From Epsilonproteobacteria bacterium 4484_65 (lineage in GTDB: Bacteria; Campylobacterota; Campylobacteria; Campylobacterales; Sulfurovaceae), in assembly GCA_002085305.1 (NCBI GenBank), contig NATJ01000027.1:1-8973 (forward strand): DNA of 8,973 nucleotides, given 5' to 3'. The notes beneath the pieces are model-generated. The model saw nothing but the letters and a program-made list of their open reading frames with translations. It made no database searches and was not told the DNA's origin. Position 1 is the stretch's first letter, and every line of letters starts with the position of its first letter. The translations under genes were made by a program, and so were the position numbers. Shown here piece by piece: positions 1 through 4,840 of the stretch.

Positions 1-57
1 AAATACTTTTTTCATAGATCCATTATAGCTTTTTGTAGTAAAAAATTCTGTATTTTT

Positions 58-88
58 TTGGACATTTTTAGCTTTCGTGGTGTATACT
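58..88 (+). promoter_or_regulatory. possible promoter of the tRNA-Pro gene
   Basis: A TATACT hexamer at 83-88 resembles a sigma-70 -10 box, and TTGGAC at 58-63 could serve as a loose -35 with a long 19-base spacer. The region upstream is T-rich, as in Campylobacterota promoters. Transcription would start near 95, about 40 bases before the mature tRNA. TACTAT at 106-111 is an alternative -10. The call rests on position and box resemblance only. Confidence 0.35.
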
Positions 89-115
89 TCGACACCTCAA
101 AAAAATACTATGAAA

Positions 116-130
116 AACGGTCTTACCGTT
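116..130 (+). other. small perfect hairpin just upstream of the tRNA
   Basis: AACGGT (116-121) and ACCGTT (125-130) are perfect complements around a 3-base loop, ending four bases before the mature tRNA 5' end. In the precursor transcript this would form a short stem in the 5' leader. It could affect processing of the leader, but that is only inferred from its position. Confidence 0.3.
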
Positions 131-134
131 CTGT

Positions 135-212
135 CGGGGTGTAGCGCAGTCTGGCTAGCGTGCTATCTTGGGGTGATAGAGGTCGCAGGTTCAAGTCCTG
201 TCACTCCGACCA
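135..212 (+). tRNA. tRNA-Pro (GGG anticodon), CCA encoded
   Basis: A complete cloverleaf can be drawn. The acceptor stem pairs 135-141 with 202-208 (one G-T wobble). The anticodon stem pairs CTATC (163-167) with GATAG (175-179) around the loop TTGGGGT, placing the anticodon GGG at 170-172. The T stem pairs GCAGG (185-189) with CCTGT (197-201) around a TTCAAGT loop. The discriminator base is A209 and the CCA tail (210-212) is encoded. The anticodon identifies a proline tRNA reading CCC and CCU. Its 3' third is duplicated directly downstream, which makes this gene the probable integration site of the neighbouring element; the tRNA itself is intact. Confidence 0.95.
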
Positions 213-234
213 TCAAGTCCTGTCACTCCGACCA
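191..234 (+). repeat. tandem 22-bp duplication of the tRNA-Pro 3' end (candidate att core)
   Basis: Bases 191-212 (T loop through CCA) are repeated without mismatch or spacer at 213-234, and the match stops on both sides (190 differs from 212, 213 from 235). Many tyrosine recombinases use the T-loop-to-CCA part of a tRNA gene as their attachment core, and integration restores the tRNA with island-side sequence. A recombinase gene lies about 90 bases away with its 3' end facing the tRNA, which fits an attL site. A zero-spacer tandem copy is unusual: it could be the scar of an earlier integration and loss, or a slippage product. No third copy was found in the window. Confidence 0.75.
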
Positions 235-238
235 CTTT

Positions 239-263
239 GAAAGTCCCATGTACTGGGAGTTTC
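239..263 (+). terminator. imperfect hairpin after the tRNA/att repeat, possible terminator
   Basis: GAAAGTCCCA (239-248) and TGGGAGTTTC (254-263) pair with one mismatch around the 5-base loop TGTAC, giving a 9/10 stem. It is followed by TTACTATC rather than a clean T-run, so it would be a modest terminator for the tRNA. It also lies downstream of the minus-strand recombinase gene and could act in both directions. Confidence 0.4.
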
Positions 264-302
264 TTACTATCAACCACTTTCCCTCATCTCTGTGTTTTTC
301 TC

Positions 303-324
303 AAATGTAAGTCGAAATGTAAGT
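303..324. repeat. short direct repeat AAATGTAAGT next to the recombinase gene end
   Basis: AAATGTAAGT occurs at 303-312 and again at 315-324, with a 2-base spacer, so the copies sit one helical turn plus about 1.5 bases apart. It lies between the duplicated att core and the recombinase stop codon, where arm-type binding sites for integrase or excisionase are commonly found. That role is inferred from position only. Confidence 0.3.
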
Positions 325-325
325 T

Positions 326-1471
326 TTAGGCACTAAAAAGCTTAATGGAACGGTCTACTTTCGTATGCTCATCACCAATATATTTGGCGTAGTGTCCGTA
401 GAGTGTTTCAAGATTGATACCCATAATACCAGCAACCTCTTGAGGTGTGAACAACTTGGACTTCAATGCCTGTACTGCAAATGTATGCCGTGTCCAGTGT
501 ATTTTAGAATTTGGCAATCCTGATTTCTTTTTGCAAATATGCCAAGGACCATCATTTCGCTGAAGCTTTCCATTTTTATCAATGTATTTTGGTTTTCCTG
601 TGACATCTTCACTACATATTGGACGACTGCCATCTTGTTTACAAAAAAGATACATACTGTTCTTTGTTTGTGCATACTCAATTTGAGCTTTTAAGTAGGG
701 AATTGCATCATCAAAAATAGGGATATTCCGCATACTCTTATAATTTTTGGTATGTGTATTGGAGCTAAGTCTGGCAAATGCTCTTTTAACTGAAATGATC
801 CTTTTCTCAAAGTCAATATCTCCAACCATAAGTGCAACTAACTCTTCAGGTCTCAATCCTGTATGGACACCTATACCAATGTAGTTATGGACTTTCCCTT
901 TACTGTTATCTAGCAGTGTTTTGACTTCTTTATTATTGAAAGGTCTAATATCTTTGGGCGGATCATCTTGTTTGGGTAGTTGCCATTGTGCAACTATGTT
1001 ACGATCAGCTTCTCCATCTTCAAAAGCCAATTGGAGTATGCTTTTTAATGTTTGTCTCCAATGTGTCTTTGTATTACGAACAATTGGCGTACCGTCCCTT
1101 TTGTAAAGACTGTTAAAGAAACGCCTTACCTGAGATAGTTTTATATCTTTGGGGGATATATCTTTACTAAAATAAGATAGAAATCGTTTTACATGACCTC
1201 TTCTCATTCCAATCTGTGAGTTGTCTTTGGATAACTCCAAATACAGATTTGCGTATTGACCAAAAGTTTTTATCTGTTTGGCTTCTTGCTTCTCACGTAG
1301 ACCTTTCTCAAACTCAGGGATCAACCTTTTGAGTTTTGCACGATTAGTCTTTGTTGGTGCTAGCCCTGTATCTTTTTGCCTAATCTTACCTTCATTGTCA
1401 AAGAACTCGATAGTAAGCGTACCACGTTTTTTAGTGATACTTTTCACTTCGTTTATTCGCTTATCTGTCAT
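326..1471 (-). CDS. tyrosine recombinase / phage-type integrase
   Basis: This 381-residue protein would catalyse site-specific integration and excision of the element at the neighbouring tRNA. An arm-type DNA-binding N-terminus (about 1-60) is followed by a SAM-like core-binding domain (about 68-165) and a catalytic domain. Visible active-site residues are R207 in HTGLRPEE, a probable K245, and H325/R328 in HWTRHTF. The nucleophile is probably Y361 in GHYAKY, near the C-terminus. The second His/Trp position, normally after the G of an LGH-type motif, appears to be Ile or Asn (MGINLE, 350-355), so that residue is atypical. The ATG start has AAAGGAG 5 bases upstream (1477-1483). It lies 63 bases downstream of the Rep-like gene on the same strand, likely in one transcript, and its 3' end faces the tRNA. 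Length is normal for the family and the gene looks intact. Confidence 0.93.
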   Translation of the reverse strand: MTDKRINEVKSITKKRGTLTIEFFDNEGKIRQKDTGLAPTKTNRAKLKRLIPEFEKGLREKQEAKQIKTFGQYANLYLELSKDNSQIGMRRGHVKRFLSYFSKDISPKDIKLSQVRRFFNSLYKRDGTPIVRNTKTHWRQTLKSILQLAFEDGEADRNIVAQWQLPKQDDPPKDIRPFNNKEVKTLLDNSKGKVHNYIGIGVHTGLRPEELVALMVGDIDFEKRIISVKRAFARLSSNTHTKNYKSMRNIPIFDDAIPYLKAQIEYAQTKNSMYLFCKQDGSRPICSEDVTGKPKYIDKNGKLQRNDGPWHICKKKSGLPNSKIHWTRHTFAVQALKSKLFTPQEVAGIMGINLETLYGHYAKYIGDEHTKVDRSIKLFSA

Positions 1472-1534
1472 TGTCTCTCCTTTCTCATAAAAGGTGATGT
1501 AATGCCAAATAGTGGATAAGATATAGTATCACAC

Positions 1535-2746
1535 TTAGTCCAAAAGTTTTGATAAGAGTTCTTGATCTTCTTCATTTGTATGACCTCCCTTTAGCCAAAG
1601 GTGCATTGCTTTAACATCCCAGCGCAGCAGTCGTGCATCACTTGGCTGATAGTAATGTGTACCTACACAGAAAATTTTTCCCATATTTTTCTCCAAAAAG
1701 CTTTCTGAAATTTCCATGTTTATAGCCATGTTTTTGGTTTTCATAAAGTCAATAGAAACAGAAGTATTTTTTTCTTTTTTTGTGTCTGCTATATGATCAT
1801 CTAATTTATTCTCAATTCTTTCCTGGTTGTCCAAAATGATTTTTTGGGTTTGAAGAATTGATTCCAGTTTATCCTCCAGAGAAAATGTATTCAATGTATT
1901 CTGTGAAATGTATTCTGTGGAAGTACCTTCTGTATGCGTATTATCGGTATTTGAAGTATGATTCTCTGTATCGTTTTCTAGTAGTAACTTAGAAAAAGAG
2001 ATATCTATTTTAGCATTAAGAAAAGTCATTTTCTTAATATATTTTTCCATCTTTTTGATCGCAGTATCTAAATCTTTAATTGTTAGTTTTTTTGTTTCTC
2101 CATTTTTAGTGATTTGAAAAAAAGAGCCAGGAAATTGAAATTCTAGACGCATTATGTCTTCATTTTTATCAGATAAATTCTCTTTTTTACTCTTGTTGTA
2201 TGTTCTGATTTTAATGTTACTTTGAATAACTTTTCCATTTTTATCTATCGATTTGTTGTAATACGTAGTATTGTGAACCTTAGTTATGTGAGGTCTGTGC
2301 TTCTTTAACTCAGTTATAGCTTTGGAGGGTATTCTTTTTATAGAGTCTATGGCAATATCTATTCTTTTGATGAAGGCATGTGTTTGTGATGATTCAATGT
2401 CTTGATATACTCTGATGAAATCTGTTTGCTTTGTACCATAATTATGTATGCCTGCAAATTCGATTCTGTAATTATCACGGTCTTTATTGTGTAGTTTTAC
2501 AGGCAAGGTGTCTCCATAGAGACTATTAATAATATACAGTTCTACCCATGGATATTTATTATTGGTTTTTACTTGTTTTCCAAAGGTGTTGAACCACCTT
2601 TGTCTATCTTCTTTTTTTGTTTTATCGATTTTCTCAACTACATAGTTTTTATTATAAATAAAGAAAAAGAGTATGGAAGGGGATGCAAAGTTAAGTGAAT
2701 CTATATTGGCTACAGTATATCGAGCAGTTCTGCGTGCTTTTTTCAC
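1535..2746 (-). CDS. putative rolling-circle replication initiator with C-terminal HTH-like domain
   Basis: The 403-residue product resembles Rep_trans or phage gene II/X replication proteins, which nick one strand at an origin to start rolling-circle synthesis. Seen (numbered from the upstream ATG at 2752): an RIDIAID motif at 130-136, TTYYNKS at 162-168 with candidate catalytic Tyr164/165, RTYNKSKKE at 183-191, and MRLEFQF at 201-207. This order fits the R-x-D-x-A-x-D ... T-x-Y ... Y-x-K ... R-x-E signature of the family. A Ser/Thr/Asn-rich linker (about 262-288) leads to a coiled coil (about 291-318). A C-terminal segment (about 347-388: GTHYYQP, LLRWDVKAMHLWL) resembles MerR/excisionase-like helix-turn-helix domains. 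I chose the GTG at 2746: AGGAGG (2753-2758) lies 6 bases before it but directly abuts the upstream ATG. Family assignment is by motif reading only; a relaxase-like or purely regulatory role is possible. Confidence 0.55.
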   Translation of the reverse strand: MKKARRTARYTVANIDSLNFASPSILFFFIYNKNYVVEKIDKTKKEDRQRWFNTFGKQVKTNNKYPWVELYIINSLYGDTLPVKLHNKDRDNYRIEFAGIHNYGTKQTDFIRVYQDIESSQTHAFIKRIDIAIDSIKRIPSKAITELKKHRPHITKVHNTTYYNKSIDKNGKVIQSNIKIRTYNKSKKENLSDKNEDIMRLEFQFPGSFFQITKNGETKKLTIKDLDTAIKKMEKYIKKMTFLNAKIDISFSKLLLENDTENHTSNTDNTHTEGTSTEYISQNTLNTFSLEDKLESILQTQKIILDNQERIENKLDDHIADTKKEKNTSVSIDFMKTKNMAINMEISESFLEKNMGKIFCVGTHYYQPSDARLLRWDVKAMHLWLKGGHTNEEDQELLSKLLD

Positions 2747-2778
2747 GTGCATCCTCCTTTTTAAAATATGTTTTTTAG

Positions 2779-2922
2779 CATATTGAAAAAAAGCAGAGCA
2801 TCCCTATCCTCAGTTATCATGAGGCTATATATAAAAGGTCTTCTTTATCTATGATAGAAGCATAAACAATAAAGTATTTACTTACTACGATAGTTGACAC
2901 TTTTTTGCTTTTTTTCAATATG
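2779..2922. repeat. perfect 17-bp inverted repeat upstream of the Rep-like gene
   Basis: Bases 2779-2795 (starting CATATTGAAAAAAAGCA) are the exact reverse complement of 2906-2922, with 110 bases between the arms. The near arm is about 20 bases upstream of the Rep gene's Shine-Dalgarno sequence. In the Rep mRNA leader the arms could pair to enclose two further hairpins. As DNA they could be paired binding sites for Rep or its HTH domain, or part of a replication origin. The repeat is directly seen; its role is inferred. Confidence 0.7.
2808..2860. other. two hairpins nested inside the 17-bp inverted repeat
   Basis: The first hairpin pairs CCTCA (2808-2812) with TGAGG (2820-2824) around a 7-base loop. 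The second pairs CTTC..TATC (2840-2849, with a 2-base TT bulge) with GATAGAAG (2853-2860) around the loop TAT, for 8 pairs. Both lie in the Rep 5' leader. Hairpins next to a rolling-circle initiator gene are candidate nick-site or single-strand-origin structures, though no nick sequence can be identified from sequence alone. Confidence 0.45.
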
Positions 2923-2978
2923 ATACGTATGCATTTGAAGCATCATTATGAAAATATGATATTGGGTTGTATTTTTTT

Positions 2979-3007
2979 TTGCTTTTATAGGTAGAATTTG
3001 ATATAAT
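2979..3007 (+). promoter_or_regulatory. strong-looking sigma-70 promoter on the plus strand
   Basis: TTGCTT (2979-2984) and a perfect TATAAT (3002-3007) are separated by exactly 17 bases, and TGA directly before the -10 supplies an extended TGn motif. The -35 lies in a T-tract, as is common in Campylobacterota. Transcription would begin around 3012-3014 and run into the hairpin/T-run at 3030-3079. No plus-strand coding sequence follows closely, so a small RNA is the simplest product. Confidence 0.6.
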
Positions 3008-3013
3008 GCAGAT

Positions 3014-3079
3014 GCCGTCGGAAGCAAGCAGAATCTATTTACTACATCATAAAAGTAAATGGATTCTCTATATTTTTTT
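3014..3079 (+). ncRNA. candidate small RNA between the mobile module and brxA
   Basis: A promoter with extended TATAAT ending at 3007 is followed within about 70 bases by a hairpin and a 7-base T-run, defining a transcript of roughly 66 nt with no ORF. The 5' part contains a small GC-rich stretch (GCCGTCGGAAGC). Because the Rep gene is read from the opposite strand, a long Rep leader would be antisense to this RNA. That would fit a counter-transcribed copy-control RNA, but also an unrelated sRNA. No known family is recognised. Confidence 0.4.
3030..3079 (+). terminator. hairpin plus T-run (rho-independent terminator-like)
   Basis: AGAATCTATTTACT (3030-3043) pairs with AGTAAATGGATTCT (3054-3067) at 13 of 14 positions; the exception can form a G-T/U wobble. 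The loop is 10 bases. TATTTTTTT at 3071-3079 follows after a 3-base CTA. The T-run is only on the plus strand, so it acts in that direction. The stem is mostly A-T, so termination strength is uncertain. An origin-type hairpin is an alternative reading. Confidence 0.5.
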
Positions 3080-3210
3080 CATCATTATGTATCCTTCTAT
3101 GTCTAAAAATTGAATCTCTCTCGAGACATCTACAGTATTGTACAGAAAAATCCACCCAATTTTTTCAAAAAATGATATTTTTTTATTTTTTTGTAAAATT
3201 TTATAGATGA

Positions 3211-3324
3211 CTACGATATTTTTTGCTTTTTTGCTTCTAAAACTAGAGGTATCGTTAAGAAGATTAGTTCAGAATCTGAAGTAAAAAATACGTAATAGAG
3301 CGTCTTATTTTCTTTCAATTCCAT
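3211..3324 (-). CDS. possible small protein, 37 codons, unknown function
   Basis: An ATG at 3324 has AAAGGAG (3333-3339 on the complement) at an ideal 8-base spacing, and the frame stays open for 37 codons to a TAG at 3211. The predicted peptide begins MELKENKTLYYVFFTSDSE, continues with a hydrophobic stretch (LIFLTIPLVL) and ends in a basic tail (EAKKQKIS). It is too short for a full transmembrane anchor with confidence. It lies upstream of and co-directional with the Rep-like gene, so it could be the first gene of the element's minus-strand transcript. TATGAT at 3353-3348 could be a -10. No family is recognised, and a chance ORF is quite possible. Confidence 0.35.
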   Translation of the reverse strand: MELKENKTLYYVFFTSDSELIFLTIPLVLEAKKQKIS

Positions 3325-3359
3325 TGCTATGACTCCTTTTTCTTTTTATCATAGTTGAT

Positions 3360-3611
3360 TTGGAATTTACAGAAATTATTTTACACTACCTAGAAGAGTG
3401 CTATCTTTTCTTTATTCTCTTTCAGCCATTGTTTAACAAACAAGAATCCCCACGTAAGAAAAAAGGGCATGGGAATTACTCTTTCTGCAGATGTCTGAAT
3501 TGCCCTCACTGCAAGGGCAGTGTTTCGATGTATAGTCTTGCAAAAGGGAATGTCTTTAACAGGAGTTTAGATAAAATAGAGCCAATATACTTTCAAGGTG
3601 ATAATGAATCA
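3360..3611 (+). other. open frame in phase with brxA, probably leader rather than coding
   Basis: The brxA frame remains open upstream as far as a TTG at 3360, adding 84 residues. This part contains a cysteine cluster (FCRCLNCPHCKG, C-x-C-x2-C-x2-C) that could bind zinc if translated. However, the TTG has no Shine-Dalgarno sequence, known BrxA proteins are about 200 residues, and the BrxA-like sequence begins right after the ATG at 3612. The stretch is therefore more likely 5' leader or the remnant of another gene. An ATG at 3528 (with weak SD) is a second in-frame alternative start. Confidence 0.35.
3501..3519 (+). promoter_or_regulatory. GC-rich hairpin upstream of brxA, possible control site
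   Basis: TGCCCT (3501-3506) and AGGGCA (3514-3519) form a perfect 6-bp inverted repeat with a 7-base spacer, extendable by a wobble and an A-T pair. A -10-like TATAGT lies just downstream (3531-3536), with a second, TAAAAT, at 3572-3577. The repeat could be an operator over the brx promoter, an attenuator in its leader, or an old terminator. None of these is decided by sequence alone. Confidence 0.3.
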
Positions 3612-4229
3612 ATGGAAAAATATCTTTTCTCTTATACTGCGGCTTCACTGCTTCCTCATGAAACACAGAAAGTGGCTGAACTGTATCTTGCTTTTCGGGA
3701 CTGGAAACGTGTAGATACTGAAGTGCTTGAGCATAATGTGTTGCAGAAAAATGCTCTTAGCACCCTTAAGCGTGAAAATAGAGAGATCAAGAAGCGTTTG
3801 AAATCTTTAACCGAAGAAGAGTTTATGCTCTATGAAGAGGGGATTGATGAAAAGTATATTACCTTTCTTGCCTGTCTAAAGACTTACAGACTTATCTTTG
3901 AGTTCTGCTCGGAGATATTAAGAGAAAAGGTACTGCTTTTCGATGAGCAGATCTTGCCTTCGGATTATACTTCGTTTATGGAGTCCAAACAGGCTGGAGC
4001 AGAGGAACTGGGTCATATCTCTACTGCGACAGAAGCAAAACTGCGTCAAGTGATGTTCCGAATGCTGGTAGAAGTAGGAATGGTAGATTCTCTAAAGGGT
4101 ATGCGGATCACTGTACCGACCTTGCCTCGTGTGTTGATCAACGCTATAGTCAACGATGACCCGAAATGGCTAAGAGGTTTTCTTATGAGTGACAGTGATA
4201 TACAAGACTACGTGGAAGGAAATGCATGA
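3612..4229 (+). CDS. brxA: BREX protein BrxA (DUF1819)
   Basis: This 205-residue protein is the small BrxA component of a type 1 BREX phage-defence system. Family members bind DNA, and BREX as a whole blocks phage replication while a partner methyltransferase marks host DNA. The N-terminus (FSYTAASLLPHETQKVAELYL, about residues 6-26) is the family hallmark, and a probable winged-helix part lies at about 138-178 (TEAKLRQVMFRML ... TVPTLPRVLINAI). The ATG at 3612 is preferred because AAGGTGA (3595-3601) lies 10 bases upstream and the homologous sequence begins at once; a longer 289-residue form from TTG 3360 is less likely. It is the first gene of the operon, and its TGA overlaps the brxB ATG (ATGA at 4226-4229), implying translational coupling. 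No brxR-type WYL regulator is visible upstream. Confidence 0.88.
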   Translation: MEKYLFSYTAASLLPHETQKVAELYLAFRDWKRVDTEVLEHNVLQKNALSTLKRENREIKKRLKSLTEEEFMLYEEGIDEKYITFLACLKTYRLIFEFCSEILREKVLLFDEQILPSDYTSFMESKQAGAEELGHISTATEAKLRQVMFRMLVEVGMVDSLKGMRITVPTLPRVLINAIVNDDPKWLRGFLMSDSDIQDYVEGNA

Positions 4230-4840
4230 AACTGGAAAATTTGGATCAGAAGTATGAAAAGATCTATCAGCAGCTCTCTTCTGAAAAGTTTCTTGAAAAG
4301 AAAGGGCTTTCTGGAGAATTGCCATTTTTTATCAGTACGTACAATCCTGCACAGGAGGTTGATGTACAAATGATGATCAAAAGAATGGTAAACCGTTTGC
4401 AGCAGAATGACATTTCTGCTTTAGAGATCAACCTGTACGATCTGGTCATTGAGCTGATAAACGATCGCAACCTGTTGGAAAAGATATTCAAGACAGAGCA
4501 GTCTATGGACAAAGAAAAACTCTTTCGCTCTTTGCAGAATGTCTTGGATGTGCAGAAGTACCTCATACCGGCGATCGTTAAAAAGATCGAGGATGAGGAC
4601 GGCAAAACCAGTTCTCACAAGAAAATGGTCATGATCACCGGTGTGGGTGAGGTTTTCCCTTACATCAGATCACATACTATTTTGAACAATTTACAAAACG
4701 CCATTAAAGACAGACCGATGATCATGTTCTTCCCCGGAGAGTATGATGGTCATACCTTAGATCTTTTTGGACGTATGAAAGATGACAATTATTACAGGGC
4801 ATTCAATATTGCCAACTATTCAACGGAGGAGTTAAGATGA
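4226..4840 (+). CDS. brxB: BREX protein BrxB (DUF1788)
   Basis: The product has 204 residues, the usual size for BrxB, a core component of BREX whose biochemical role is poorly defined but which is needed for defence in type 1 systems. The conserved C-terminal half is clear: MITGVGEVFPYIRSHTILNN at about 136-155, then MIMFFPGEYDGHTLDLFG at about 165-182, and YYRAFNIANY at about 189-198. These are the DUF1788 hallmarks. GGAAGGA (4214-4220) lies 5 bases before the ATG. The start overlaps the brxA stop and the stop overlaps the brxC start (ATGA at 4837-4840), so the three genes are almost certainly co-translated. No sign of truncation. Confidence 0.93.
   Translation: MKLENLDQKYEKIYQQLSSEKFLEKKGLSGELPFFISTYNPAQEVDVQMMIKRMVNRLQQNDISALEINLYDLVIELINDRNLLEKIFKTEQSMDKEKLFRSLQNVLDVQKYLIPAIVKKIEDEDGKTSSHKKMVMITGVGEVFPYIRSHTILNNLQNAIKDRPMIMFFPGEYDGHTLDLFGRMKDDNYYRAFNIANYSTEELR

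Larger units (their letters stand above)
2901..3230 (+). repeat. three copies of TTTTTTGCTTTT (iteron-like)
   Basis: The 12-mer occurs at 2901-2912, 2975-2986 and 3219-3230, and its complement is contained in the left arm of the inverted repeat (A7-GCA at 2786-2795). The first and third copies are also each preceded by ACTACGATA (2884-2892 and 3210-3218), making a longer interrupted direct repeat. These may be protein-binding sites for the element's Rep/HTH protein. Given the strong T bias here, chance and promoter-type T-tracts are real alternatives. Confidence 0.4.
2747..3611. other. AT-rich intergenic region between the mobile module and brxA
   Basis: No long gene can be supported here. 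From 2760 to about 3440 the DNA is very AT-rich with many T-runs and holds nested inverted repeats, a repeated T-rich motif, a strong-looking plus-strand promoter with a hairpin/T-run, and one short minus-strand ORF (each listed separately). From about 3440 to 3611 the composition becomes more like that of the BREX genes. The arrangement suggests the control and possibly the origin region of the mobile module, followed by the leader of the brx operon. Confidence 0.6.

Noticed and set aside
77..310. Plus-strand ORF of 77 codons
   Set aside because: It reads straight through the tRNA and the att duplication, and has no Shine-Dalgarno sequence; it is a by-product of the RNA gene.
2744..2752. ATG at 2752 as the start of the Rep-like gene
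   Set aside because: The AGGAGG abuts this ATG with no spacer, whereas the GTG two codons later has the normal 6-base spacing, so the GTG at 2746 is preferred.
2894..2924. TTGACA (2894-2899) and TATGAT (2919-2924) as a plus-strand promoter
   Set aside because: The 19-base spacer is too long and the boxes fall within the inverted repeat arm; the promoter at 2979-3007 is much better.
2760..3360. CRISPR-like array in the repeat-rich intergenic region
   Set aside because: The repeats are short, T-rich and irregularly spaced, with no repeat-spacer pattern and no cas genes.
3360..3362. TTG as the start of brxA
   Set aside because: There is no ribosome binding site, the product would be about 40 percent longer than the family norm, and a good ATG with SD lies at 3612 where BrxA similarity begins.
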